64,000 bases of DNA from Sordariomycetes sp. S80-01Y (Eukaryota > Ascomycota > Sordariomycetes): assembly GCA_037042185.1 (NCBI GenBank), contig JAXQJY010000020.1, positions 62,001-126,000 on the forward strand, in the 5' to 3' direction. The notes under the pieces are model-generated. The model was not told where the DNA came from. It did not search any database and saw nothing but the letters and a program-made list of their open reading frames with translations. Of the stretch, positions 52,790-63,191 are shown one piece after another (position 1 is the stretch's first letter; the number at the start of each line of letters is the position of its first letter). A program made the translations under genes and the position numbers.

Positions 52790-53383
52790 GTTCGACGGGT
52801 CGTCCAGCTTGACGGTTCGCTCGCGGCGGGGTATCGTTGGGGAAGCTTATCGAACCAGCTGTGGTAGCTGTGGCCTCAGCGACGCATCGACGGACACTCG
52901 AGAGGAAGCGATTGCCGCGAATTGGCGGTTCAGGGGAGGTGTTGGCGAGTCGGGGAGATAGAGAGGTGACGAAGCTGGCGAGCTGCGGACGTCAGACCCA
53001 TGTGCTTCGGCCTGGATGGGGCTGGTGCCACTGTGGTGACGATGGCTGATAGAGCACCCCAACTGGGCTTAGCGGCCACTGGCAGCCACCGTGGCTTGCA
53101 GCATGGGGTTGCAGGTGACTAAGCCTTAAAGGGGCGTATGTCCCAACAAGTTCGATGTTTCAATGTGAAACTCTTCAGGGCTCTAAATCATTGATCTATT
53201 AGTATTCGAGATGATGGTGCTATCATCTGAGGTCTCTGACTCTCTGTACCGCATCGGCGGTCGATTATTAGAGCCTCAACCTAGCACTGCCAACTCTTCC
53301 CTTCATTGCTTGGCCACTGCATAACGAGGGACTGGGAAGCAACAGTCTCATTTATCCATTCTAATCTAACATCTATCTATAGT
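52790..53383. other. Intergenic, vps35 promoter
   Basis: About 590 bases between the vps35 start and the stop of the next minus-strand gene. No gene signal; short frames only. Confidence 0.6.
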
Positions 53384-54196
53384 CTACCAATGCTGCTTTT
53401 TCGCAGTTACCATCTTCGGCCCAACCTTGGCATTCACTCCGATCTCCCTCAACCATCCCACCAGACTCCCCTCGATGCTCCCGCTGAAAGCCGCAAACAC
53501 TAGCATCTCACTGGTCTTGGGCTCTGGTATATTTGTAAGGTCAGCCATGATCTCAATCTCATCCGCTTCAATCTTGATCAGGTCGCGCAGCCAGTCCAGG
53601 CACTCATGTCTCGTCGCGTGCAGCAGCCTCAGATCCGACACGCTGAGCTCGCTAGGACCATCCCAGGGCCTATCCGGCAGTCCTCCCTCAACGATCAACG
53701 TCAGCTTCCGGAGGTTTGGCAGTCCTCGCAAAGAGCGGCATGTGCTCTTCCAGACGCACGAGTCTGTTTCCAGCACATTCATCGGCGCCCTCTTCCTGAC
53801 CTGCACTTCCCTTATCAAACCTCTCGTGCTGGGCGTCTTGTCCTCCACGAACGGTGCCAGCGCCTCAAGGTCGTTGCCGAAATGGAACTCATGCCTTCCG
53901 TACAGGTAATGGCTTGCCTCTTCCCTGATTTGACGATTGACGCAGAGTATCGATGTATGCATGCGCGTCGGCGGTGTGACGAGGCCGTAGGTCGTCTTGT
54001 AACATGGCAAGGAGAGATTCCGCTCGAGGACGTAGTATGAGGAGCGGCGCTTGTGTTTAAGAAGGCCGGGAGAAGGGTGAATGAGGTTGCGGATGGTGAT
54101 GACAGATTGACGTCGGTGTTCGGTGTCCAGGAGATAGGGATATATGAGCATACGGATCTCGGGCGGAATCCTCATTAAAGGCGCGCCGTTTTCCAT
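53384..54196 (-). CDS. 2EXR-domain (F-box-like) fungal protein
   Basis: Single-exon, 270 residues. The N-terminus MRIPPEIRMLIYPYLL is the 2EXR/F-box-like motif common in ascomycete-specific families, where it opens a small helical module. It is followed by CVNRQIREEASHYLYGRHEFHFG (the characteristic N-R-x-I-x-x-E-A...LY element), then a Leu-rich region (LRGLPNLRKLTLIVEGG) typical of these proteins. No membrane segment or signal. F-box-like proteins usually recruit substrates to SCF ubiquitin ligases, but 2EXR members have no proven role. It is in tandem behind vps35 on the same strand, 594 bases apart. Confidence 0.85.
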   Translation of the reverse strand: MENGAPLMRIPPEIRMLIYPYLLDTEHRRQSVITIRNLIHPSPGLLKHKRRSSYYVLERNLSLPCYKTTYGLVTPPTRMHTSILCVNRQIREEASHYLYGRHEFHFGNDLEALAPFVEDKTPSTRGLIREVQVRKRAPMNVLETDSCVWKSTCRSLRGLPNLRKLTLIVEGGLPDRPWDGPSELSVSDLRLLHATRHECLDWLRDLIKIEADEIEIMADLTNIPEPKTSEMLVFAAFSGSIEGSLVGWLREIGVNAKVGPKMVTAKKQHW

Positions 54197-55463
54197 GGTG
54201 ATAGTAAGACAACAGAAACCACAAAGGGGTAAGTTAGGCTTTTGCCGGCGCAGAACGCAAGAAGCGGGCTGTTGGTGTGCTTCTCCTGATCAATGGCTCC
54301 AAGAGCAACTGCAAGATTGTCAAACTGGGCTGAAATTGATGGTAACAATGAGTGAGATATTTGAAAATGCCTCTCTCTGTCTCTCTCAAGTTGATGTTGA
54401 TAGCCGTCCCTGACTCGCTAGGCCACGAGCATTGATCGCTCCGATGCCGGTAAATTGTGTTAGTGCCGCACCATCAAGGTTCAACCGCGCCTCGGCACGA
54501 GTCCATCAGCAATTGGACGAAACACCGGCGTTCTTATACGTGCGTCCCTGTCCAGCGTTTTAACAACGGCGTGCCGGTAATGATTTAGAGGATGACAGTG
54601 GCGATGCGCCTGCTGACATCCAAACGACCGGCTGTCTAATAGTCTCCGCAACATCAGCATGAGATAGATCTAAGTATGGAAAATCATCTCTCGAGTGACA
54701 AAATGGCTATATCATTTTCCACGCCGTGATTCGTGCCGCTGTCTCCGCAGATGGTTCTTTCGCCATCTTATCTTTCCACCCCCATCACGTATCAGCCAGC
54801 GGCAACGCCGGACATGAAGAGACGGGGCCCCGTTCCATGCGTGAGGTGCTCTCCCTTCGAAGATGACATGACTGCTGCATCCAAGTAATACGGGACTGGT
54901 GAGGCCGAGATATTTGAAATACACTTAGCTGGACTGTCAAGCGGCAATAGCATCAGTTCGACTGGGCCGACTGGCGTTGCGACAGTGACGTTTCTAGACA
55001 GGAACTTCACCAATCACCTGAGATGTTCCTGGAATCGGGGGGACGCTTCACTCAGGAAAGGGAATGGGCGCATTTCCTGTTCATAGACCTCCTAATGAGC
55101 AATTACGGTATTGGGCATGAGCCCAAGGGTCAGGTCGTACCCTTCTGGACTTGGTTATGTATGTGCTTCTCCGGGGGGCAAGTCGAAGGTGCCGATAGTC
55201 TGCTATGAGATATACCGATAGATTGTGACGGGTGATTGCGATTCAAAGGCATAGAAAGCCCAATGTATTAGTGGGCGAATAGCAACATATAATCGCGGAA
55301 ATTTGCAGCAGTAAAACTTGAGAAGTACAGCATCGTGAAAGTCGTTCTTCATTGACCCGCTAAATCTTATCAAGTCAAGCAAACTCCCGGCGCCACCCCT
55401 TGTCTTGCAGAGTCATAAGTGACGTAAAGCCTCATGACGAGTTATACTAGTACAGCAGCCAGT
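54197..55463. other. Intergenic, nothing recognised
   Basis: About 1.27 kb, moderately AT-rich compared with flanks. Frames up to 89 codons, without domains or splice-supported extension. It includes the promoter of the 2EXR gene and the 3'UTR of the large disordered-protein gene. Confidence 0.6.
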
Positions 55464-58400
55464 CTACCACATCTTTGTGTCCCCTCCTATAGTTTCGTCT
55501 TCCTCCCTCGCTGAATGGTACCCCATCTCCCGCAGATCCCGAGCCTTTTGCTGCGACAGTCGTTCTTGGTGCCACGCGTCCCATCTGGCCCGTACCTCGG
55601 GGTTGGTGTCCTCGAGGCGTTTGAGGAGACCCTTCTTGCGAAGTCGTCGACGGTGTGCGCGTTTGCCTTCAAAAGAGAGGGCTTCGATATCAACCTCCGT
55701 GATGTCGCGGCCGTAGGCAGCATCGAGGACATCGGCAACCCAATCCTCCGCTTGCTCCGCGGCGTTGTTGATCAGGGACCGACCAAGACCGCCCGTCGCC
55801 CACTGATCAAACTTGATTGGCAGCGCCTTTCCGAATGTAGGGTCATCGTAGGACCAGACGCAGGGAGTGGTAGCACAAGTAGTGGGCTGACAGTACATGC
55901 TGCACATGGTGGACTCGGCGGCGTACCAGAGCCCCATGAAGAAGACGAGCATGCCTAGCACCGTGAAGCGGAACTTGGGCTTGGAAACCCACAGGCGGGG
56001 GACGGGCAGCAGAATGTATGTGATCGGCGTGCTTGAGGCTGGGACTTCAGACATCGTTTTTCCAGGTTGCTTCTCGGCATCCTTTTGAACAGAAATGGTT
56101 GTTGGAGGCTTGGTGTCCACCTTGTTTTCAGGCTTGGAGTCGGGCGGGTGCGTCAAGTTATCTTCCAGGCGCTCGATGCCCTGCTTTGCTGTGCGAATGC
56201 CCATGATGCCAGTCCGCAACGATTTGCTCATTCTGCTGTACGCTTCCAGATCGTTGTCCTCTTCTGACTGCTCGACCTTGATCTCCTTGTCCATTGGGCT
56301 AGGTTTGCGTGCTGGAAGCTCCGAGTACTCGCGGAGTGTTTGATCGAAGCTATCCTCCTCGACAGGGGCTTGCGGCAGGTCGTCGAGAGAAGACTTGAGC
56401 TGTGGCGAGGCGGCTCCTAGCAAAATCTGGTCAAAGTTGGCGTCGAGTGTGGAATCTTCAATGTTGTAACTTCTGCGTAGCTCCATCAGGTCGGCCTTGA
56501 CGGACGGCGGAAGGGCACTGTTCTTGACAGGTGGCCGCCGCCGCGGGAGCGATACAGAACGCCTTCGTCTGGTCTTTGGAGCCGCATCAGGTACCGGGGC
56601 GCTCGGCTTCTCATCCTCGCCCGGCTCCGAATTAGTATCTGTGTCCCTTCTCCGCAAAGCTCGCCTGGCGCGAATGCTCGCTATCAGATCGTTGTTGCTC
56701 TCGACATCGGACTCGAAACGCCGCGACCGGGCCGTGACTGGTGTCTCGACGTATGCTCCTGTTACCCTCGGGGTCGGCAGCGCTTGGACATCAACTCTTT
56801 TTGAGCTAGGAGCCTTCGGTGTCGCCTCCACCTCTGCCTCGCTGTCTTTCCTGGAGTCAGAGACGGGAGAGTTGGCACGAACAGAGCCCATCTCCGAATA
56901 GTCATCCTTGGGCGCGAAGAGCTTAGCCTCGGCATCGATGCGGTCAGTTGGGTCCTCCGAGTGTACGCTGGACCTTTTACTCCCGGAGGACGACCCAGAA
57001 GACTTGGTGCGCCGCAAATTGGCGAAGCCTACGGTAGGCTTTGCGTCCTTGCCGACGTTCTTCTTGCGAGCGGCAACGTTGCTGCTGGTTAGAGCGCGTC
57101 TTGGACTGCGGCGTTCAGACGAGCTCGAGCTATTGGGCTTTGACATCGCAGACTTCCTCAGAAAAGAATGAGCAGGCTGGCTGTCAGAAGCTGGACTGCT
57201 GCTAGTAGCCCGAGCTAGCTGTCGCAGAAGGTCCCTCGAGTCGGCGCGCTTGTGACCTGGTCGTGTTTCAGTATCCTTCTTATCCAGATCCACTGAGGTT
57301 TTCGAGGTCGCCCGAACGTGTGCGATCCTTTCCTCCCTGGTTTGGTAAACAGCAACGGGGCTGCCGGGAACCTTTTCCCCAGCAGGCCTCCAAAGCGGTT
57401 TGTCACCAGGCGTCCGCTGCTGGCCTTGTGACGAGCCTTCTGAGCGTGAGGAGCGTGAGATGGGCCGTGCCTCTTCCGGAGACTTTGATCGCGAAGCAGC
57501 ATTCTGCTCTCTTATCTCTTCGAGCTTTGCTTGCGATAATTGCCGAGGCGTTAGCCCTTCTTCCTCCCTCTTCCTGATGTCTTCTAGTTTCTTGTTTGAC
57601 GTTTTGAGGTGTCGATCTGTTGGGGGAGTCGACTTTTGGGTCTCGTTTTCCCTCATGTCGTCCGCCTGGCTATTCTTGCGCGATCTTGACTGTGGTCGTT
57701 CGATAGGAATGTTGCTTCCTGACTTTACTTCGCGCGACCGTATCTCATCCAGCCTTGTGTTGCGCGAGCCAGGGGTGTTGACTCTGTTCCTTGAGTCGAT
57801 GTCGACCTCGCTGCTCTCGTCAAACTTCAGGCGGTTGGCAAATGGTCGATTGTCGGTTTTGATGCGTGGGCTGTTTGAGACCTGCAAGTCGCCTGCGGTA
57901 AAGTCGTCTTCAATTTGCCAAGCAAAGCTCTTCTCGGGCGACGTCGAGGGCTTTTGAGCTGTACTTGACCGCCGCCACGAGGGCACGCTCTTGTCGTCAC
58001 CTTCCACCGAGGGCAGCGGTAGATCTTCTATTCCCGGCACAAGATCCGGAATTCCCAGACCTTCGTTCCTCTCGCCAGAGCCAGGTTCTTTGGACCATTG
58101 CGAGCCAATCGTGGGTCGTGATCTCCAGTCCGACTTGTCGCGCCAGTTGCCCTCATTGCCAGTGACCTTTGCCAACTCCCTTCCTGCCTCTGCGGTGCGT
58201 GAGCCGCCTCTGACATCTATTCTGCCCTCTGAAGTTTTCTTCTCAGGACTCGGAATTTTTGTCTTGTCCTTTGCGATGCGGCTCCGATTCACAACTTCGA
58301 TGGGGTCCTCTTTCAGTCCTTTCTCCCTAGCCTTATCATCCTCGGCATCCTTCCTCGCCCGCCAACTTCTAGGCGCCGGGCTGGGACTCGCATCCATAAC

Positions 58401-58781
58401 CTGACTCTCGTCGTCCTCGCCGTTCTGCTCCTCTTCCTTCTCTGCCAATTTCATAGCTTCAGACAGGGTCAGGTTCTTCCGGTGCGTGTGCGGTTTCGCT
58501 ATGCGCGTTCCTCCAGGTGTAGAAGCCATGCTGGCATTGCTATCGCGGCGATTGCTCGCTACCGACTCAGAGTTCGTGCGTCCATGATTCGTGGCTTGAG
58601 AGCTTGTTCGTCGCGCGTTGCCCTCATTTGCGCCTGGCGGTCGATAGCGAGCCAGGTCTGGCTTCTCATCCTTTTGGCTGTCTTCCTTTGCGAATAGAGG
58701 CTTTCGTCCCTCGGTCTTGACTTGGAACTGGTTCGAGCTGGCACGACCGTTGGCGCGCGTGGTGGCGGCGCCGTTTTCCAT
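55464..58781 (-). CDS. Large disordered single-pass membrane protein, function unknown
   Basis: Single exon, 1105 residues from MENGAATT. The frame is open further upstream to 59183, but that part crosses a TCGTG microsatellite and reads like a leader, so I chose the inner ATG. Residues 1-900 are highly charged, Ser/Arg-rich and disordered with many SP/RS sites; LSEAMKLAEKEEEQ (106-119) is a short helical element, and three related repeats RLDEIR, KLEDIR and KLEEIR occur at 343-348, 398-403 and 419-424. About residue 930 there is one clear TM helix (FTVLGMLVFFMGLWYAAEST), followed by a Cys cluster (CSMYCQPTTCATTPC) and a conserved folded tail (FGKALPIKFDQWATGGLGRSLINNAAEQAEDWVADVLDAAYGRDITEVDIEALSFEGKRAHRRRLRKKG, given as landmarks FGKALPIKFDQW and GRSLINNAAEQAEDW). 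The layout suggests a tail-region-anchored ER or nuclear-envelope protein; family not recognised. Confidence 0.8.
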   Translation of the reverse strand: MENGAATTRANGRASSNQFQVKTEGRKPLFAKEDSQKDEKPDLARYRPPGANEGNARRTSSQATNHGRTNSESVASNRRDSNASMASTPGGTRIAKPHTHRKNLTLSEAMKLAEKEEEQNGEDDESQVMDASPSPAPRSWRARKDAEDDKAREKGLKEDPIEVVNRSRIAKDKTKIPSPEKKTSEGRIDVRGGSRTAEAGRELAKVTGNEGNWRDKSDWRSRPTIGSQWSKEPGSGERNEGLGIPDLVPGIEDLPLPSVEGDDKSVPSWRRSSTAQKPSTSPEKSFAWQIEDDFTAGDLQVSNSPRIKTDNRPFANRLKFDESSEVDIDSRNRVNTPGSRNTRLDEIRSREVKSGSNIPIERPQSRSRKNSQADDMRENETQKSTPPTDRHLKTSNKKLEDIRKREEEGLTPRQLSQAKLEEIREQNAASRSKSPEEARPISRSSRSEGSSQGQQRTPGDKPLWRPAGEKVPGSPVAVYQTREERIAHVRATSKTSVDLDKKDTETRPGHKRADSRDLLRQLARATSSSPASDSQPAHSFLRKSAMSKPNSSSSSERRSPRRALTSSNVAARKKNVGKDAKPTVGFANLRRTKSSGSSSGSKRSSVHSEDPTDRIDAEAKLFAPKDDYSEMGSVRANSPVSDSRKDSEAEVEATPKAPSSKRVDVQALPTPRVTGAYVETPVTARSRRFESDVESNNDLIASIRARRALRRRDTDTNSEPGEDEKPSAPVPDAAPKTRRRRSVSLPRRRPPVKNSALPPSVKADLMELRRSYNIEDSTLDANFDQILLGAASPQLKSSLDDLPQAPVEEDSFDQTLREYSELPARKPSPMDKEIKVEQSEEDNDLEAYSRMSKSLRTGIMGIRTAKQGIERLEDNLTHPPDSKPENKVDTKPPTTISVQKDAEKQPGKTMSEVPASSTPITYILLPVPRLWVSKPKFRFTVLGMLVFFMGLWYAAESTMCSMYCQPTTCATTPCVWSYDDPTFGKALPIKFDQWATGGLGRSLINNAAEQAEDWVADVLDAAYGRDITEVDIEALSFEGKRAHRRRLRKKGLLKRLEDTNPEVRARWDAWHQERLSQQKARDLREMGYHSAREEDETIGGDTKMW

Positions 58782-59319
58782 GTTGCCGAGCGTGTGCGAA
58801 CGGTTATCGCGTGGCTCGACGGTTATTGAGCGTTGAGGTGAAGCATCGTTCGTGTGCGAAGGTTCATAGGCGTCATAGCATCGTAAAGCAAGCGCGGTGG
58901 GAGTCTGCGCGTTCCTCGGGCTTCGTATATGAGGGAAAGCACAAGTCGAGCTGACCAGTGCGTGAGGCGGTATCGTGTCGTGTCGTGTCGTGTCGTGTCG
59001 GTGAGGTGCCGGGACACTAAAGACGGCGGCTGGGAGGCTTGTTTTTTTTCCCGGAGGATCGTCGCGTCTCTGTTGGTGGGCGCGCAGCGACTCGATTGAA
59101 GCTTCAATGGGGAGGCTGGCCTGCCGGCGCTTGGCAACAGGTGGGAGCCAATGAGGATCCGTGTTGGCCGGCTGATTCAGCATCGAGGTTCACTTGTCGA
59201 TACACCTCCTTCTTTCGACAACTCAACAGATTCACGTGGGACGAGCAAACAGACAGAACATTCAAACTTGTTGGTACATATGGGGCAGAGGAATTTCTAT
59301 CAGGTCTTGATCATTTGAT
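58782..59319. other. Leader/promoter of the disordered-protein gene, 3' flank of GH31 gene
   Basis: 538 bases. The open frame of the downstream protein extends through most of it, but with low-complexity HDTTRHDT sequence from a microsatellite. Treated as 5'UTR. Confidence 0.5.
58973..59000. repeat. Pentanucleotide microsatellite (TCGTG)5-6
   Basis: Five perfect TCGTG copies and a partial sixth, in the probable 5'UTR of the large disordered-protein gene. Length is likely to vary between strains. Confidence 0.9.
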
Positions 59320-61960
59320 CTACTCGTTGCTCGAGACGGTGAAAGTCTCGTCCAGACTCCAGTCGCCCTCTAAAGTTCTCTTGTGATCGCCGAGAATGAC
59401 TACCTGCTCAACGACCCATCCGCTCTCAAACTCGAACCTCCCATCTGCGGTCAGCTTGCTTCCATCCCACTCAAATTTGACATCGGAGCTGCCCTCGCCA
59501 CCTGCGTCCAGTCTCTCGCCATCATCAAGGTACAGTGAACCAGATGCCTTGCCGTCGAGACCCGGCGCGACGACGAGGGTGAAGTCCTTCTCGCGGAGGG
59601 TGGTAGTGGTGTTGGCCCCCGAGGAGCGAAGGGGCAAGATTGTGCCGCCGCGGATATGAACTGGGATGTCTAACCAGTCGACGTCGTCGCGTTTGATAGT
59701 TGCGCCCTGGCCGCGCACTGGCTCGTGACTCCAGAAGTCGTAGAAAATATCATCTGGAAGGTAGAACTCGACCGACTGCGACTCGTCATCCATCACAGGT
59801 GATATAAGCAGAGAGTCTCCAAGGATCCATTGCGTATCGATGGCAAAGGTATTTTCGTCCTTGGGCCACTTGAAGAAAAGCGGATTAACACTTGGCACAC
59901 CTTCGTCGGCTGCCCTCCACAACGCTGTGTACAGATAATCGAGCAGCTGGTATCTGGCCTTTATGGCTTTCTGGGCCGCTTCTGTTACAAGGTCCCAGAG
60001 GTAGAACTCCTGTACCGGCGCGGAGATGTCTGCGTGGTTTCGGTAGAAGGGTTGGAAGGCTCCCAGCAATGCCCACCTTGCGCACATCTTCTCCTCAGCA
60101 ACACCGTTGAAGCCGCAAACGTCCGACCCTACCATCGGGATCTGGTGCACAGCAGTGAAGCCGAGCATCTGCGGGATCGTGACGCGATAGTCGCTCCAAG
60201 TAGAGTTGTTGTCGCCGAACCAGTGCGCTGCGTAGACACCGGAAGAAGAGAAGGTGGATCGGGTGAGAACGAAGGGCCGCACCTCGGGTCGCCGTTTGAG
60301 GAGTCCGGCACGGGTTGCTTTGACCATGGCGAGGCCGTACATATTGTGCGTATCGTACTGAACGGTGCCGTCATGGTTGGTAATGTTGGTCCAGATAGTG
60401 TTGTCGCTGATGTTTCCGAGGTGGTTATCGATTGAGTACCCAGGTTGGAAGAGGTCGCGGCCAGGCAGGCCTTTCTTATCACCCGCCTCGCGGCCCTCGA
60501 GAGATGACGGCTGGAAGCTGTCGGGGAAGCCTGGGATGGGGCGGCCAGTGCTGTTTCGAGGCGGGTTCTCCGGCTCAGGAGGCGTATTTGTGTCTTCAGC
60601 ATGCTGCTTGGGGTCGCAGGTGATGTCGGGACAGAAGTTGGACGCCTCGTTCATATCGTTCCAGAGCCCGTCGACATCAAGACCTCCAGACTCCGGGTCA
60701 AAGAAAATGTCCATCTCTGCGACCCACCAGTCTCTGGCCTCGTCGGAATCGTAGTCGGGCCAGACGACCTCGCCAGCCCACTGCACGCCACGGTACGGAG
60801 AGCCATCGTCGGCTTTGAGATAAGCATCCATCTCTAGGCCACGAGTGTAGGTATCGTAGCTGGTGTTGGTGCTGGTTCCCGGATCCAGCATCATGATGAA
60901 GTGCTGTCCGCGGCCATGCACAGTCTGAACGAGCTCGCGCATCTTATCCATCGGGAAGCGTTCAGGGTCCGTCACAAAGTTCTTGCGGTAGTCCATGTAG
61001 TCAATGTCCGCCCAAATAATATCGAGAGGGATCTCGGCGGTCGAATAGTTGGCCACGACCTCGGCCAAGGTGTTGACGTCCCAATATCCGTACTTGGCCT
61101 GGTGGAAACCAAGCGACCAGTAGGGCATCATGGCTGGTAGACCGACGACCTCTGCGTACTGCTTGCTAACCTCGGCAGGGCTGGGGCCTGCAAAAAAGTA
61201 AAAGTCCAGCACGCCCCCGAGCGTGTTGTAGTCGAGATGAGTTTCTCCATCAGTTGTGTCGATGTCGATGTCCATGCCGTTCGAGTTGAGCAAGAAGACG
61301 CCATGGCTGCCATCCTTGCGGTGTTCTAGATACATTGGGTGGCTTCCATACAAGTTCGACTCCCGCGGAATGAAAGGCGACTCGCCATTCCACAGAGTGC
61401 GCCGATAGTCGGTTGTGGGCAGGCGGAAGGGGTCAGAGTGCTCACCGAGTCCGTAGATATTGGCATCCTCAGGCAGGCTGGTGCGCAGGCGAACGTACTG
61501 GGACTCGAAAACGAGCTGCTCGCTGCTCGTGTCAAAGAGAACCTCCCCAGATTCCCGGCGTGAGATTTTAAAGGAGAAGGGGTCTTCAACGAGACTAAAC
61601 TCCAGCTTGGACGCATTTTTGTTTGCTTCGCTCTTGTCTGGACGGGGAAAGTATGACTCTGGAATCTGATAGACCTGCTCATCCACATCATGGATGAGAA
61701 CGTGAATTCGGTCATCTGCCGAGTGTTAGTAGGAGTTGCGACGAGTAGTCGCTTCTCTTACCTGTCTGATGCTCGACGAGCAGCTTCAAATCCGGGAGAT
61801 CGTCCCCGTATACATCGCACGGCTCGCCAGCCAAGGTCAAATCAGCGGTAAGACCGGTTTGACTTTGCTCGACGTTTGAAGCTTTATAGCCTGGGCAGTC
61901 CTCCAAAGGAGCAGCCAAAGCCAGGCCTGCCAAGGGGAGCAGTGATCCAAATGATCTCAT
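59320..61960 (-). CDS. Secreted GH31 alpha-glucosidase
   Basis: Model complement(join(59320..61715, 61763..61960)) with exon 1 ending at 61762 by the donor GTAAGA (61761-61756 intron side): exon 1 is 61960..61762, exon 2 is 61715..59320; 864 residues. The 46-nt intron has branch ACTAACA and acceptor CAG. A signal peptide covers about residues 1-17 (SLLPLAGLALAAP). The N-terminal beta domain includes NIYGLGEH and the substrate-binding QYVRLRTSLP. The catalytic nucleophile is Asp420 in DGLWNDMNE, the general acid/base Asp568 in HWFGDNNSTW. Also HRYGYW-like HQAKYGYWD, DIIWADIDYMD and GSDVCGF. Many N-x-S/T sites fit an extracellular enzyme. GH31 members of this form release glucose from maltose/malto-oligosaccharides; some fungal relatives act on other alpha-glucosides. 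Two CreA-type sites and a TATA box lie upstream. Confidence 0.95.
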
Positions 61961-62026
61961 CTTCCTAACAATGCCGATTGACTTGTTCTCTACCCTCCGT
62001 GTTCCTCTCACCAACGCAGGGCCTCT

Positions 62027-62034
62027 TTATATAA
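62027..62034 (-). promoter_or_regulatory. TATA box of GH31 gene
   Basis: TTATATAA on the minus strand, about 67 bases upstream of the GH31 ATG. Confidence 0.6.
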
Positions 62035-62123
62035 GCCCCCAGACTGAGTCTTCTGCGGCAAGTGTGCGACCCCGACCATGATGCCGGCGCATTGTTCACG
62101 ATGCAACCCCGTAGATCGACGAT

Positions 62124-62162
62124 GCGGGGGCGTCCTTGCGGAGAAGTGAAGGAAATCCGGGG
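62124..62162. promoter_or_regulatory. Pair of CreA-type carbon-repression sites
   Basis: GCGGGG (62124-62129) and CCGGGG (62157-62162) both fit the CreA consensus SYGGRG and lie 33 bases apart, 165-200 bases upstream of the GH31 start. Paired CreA sites are usual in repressed glycosidase promoters. The consensus is short, so chance matches are possible. Confidence 0.4.
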
Positions 62163-63110
62163 TTCGCCCTCAACGACTGGCAGGCTCGGACTTTTCATGC
62201 GGGATGAAGATGATCATTTCTTGTTTCCGTAGGAGTAGTTAGTGCTTTACGTCGTTGCATTCGGTCCTTTGCGAGGCCATGTAGGGCTGATGTCGTACCG
62301 CCCCAGTGAAGGTCGAAAACCATGTCGTAACGGGGCCTACAAAGCGTTCAAATGCTCCGCAAACGATCACAAGCGAACAAATGGGATTAGTTCTAGATCA
62401 AACAGTCGAGACTCCAGCGAGAGGCTACTCAGGCACCGCTCCCTCCCTGTTGGCAGACTGGGTAAGGAAGAGGTGATTTGTGAAAGTGAGCCAAGGCGTT
62501 AATGACAGACAGGAATCGGAGCTCGTTGCCGCCTGACTGAATACCGTCACTGGATGAAAGTTCTTCCTTGTCAACACACGGGTTTTTAGTGAAGGTGGTA
62601 TCGCCTTTCGAGCTTAAGGTCTGGCGAGGATCTGAGAGCCACTGGCAGCTTCAGATTGGGGTTCGCTCTTCTTGGAATGACATCACCCTCGACGCTCTAC
62701 ACGCCAACAGCGCATGGCAGATGCCATCGACACCCAATGTTTTGTGTTATTCCGTACATGCTGCTTATTCGACCCCCTTTTAACCCCTTTTTTTTCTCGT
62801 AAGAGCAATTCATTTGTTTACTACCAGGTGCTCAATCATGGCATCATGAAAGCGCGGGCTATCCCCCGAGAGGACGCAGCGAGGCCCCATACCGGTCCGT
62901 CGGTACAAGCCGGACCCGACTCCGCTCCCATGTGCTGCACACCTTAGAGGCTGAAATACGGACCCGCGAGTTCAACGCGCCCTATGCCTGGTCAATCGTG
63001 AGCTGTCGGCGTTTCAGCCCTAGGGCGTCTGCGGCTCCGAGACAAGGCCCCTGATTCCATTCTGACTCCGAGTCCGTTCTCGATCTCACCGCACAAAGGA
63101 TTCTCGGTGG

Positions 63111-63116
63111 TATAAG
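63111..63116 (+). promoter_or_regulatory. TATA box of acyltransferase gene
   Basis: TATAAG about 80 bases upstream of the ATG at 63192. Confidence 0.5.
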
Positions 63117-63191
63117 AGCCCGTAGGCCACAATCGTCACCTCTCACTCTGCTCCATACCTCAGTGTCCTCTTCGAATTGTAACCTCTAACC

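Larger units (their letters stand above)
61961..63191. other. Divergent intergenic region, GH31 and acyltransferase genes
   Basis: About 1.2 kb containing both promoters. It has the TATA boxes and CreA-type sites listed separately. A T-rich run lies near 62777-62797. No additional gene seen. Confidence 0.55.

Noticed and set aside
58782-59183. N-terminal extension of the large disordered protein to 59183
   Set aside because: It crosses a TCGTG microsatellite (HDTTRHDT translation) and has no conserved content; the inner ATG begins the conserved-looking protein.
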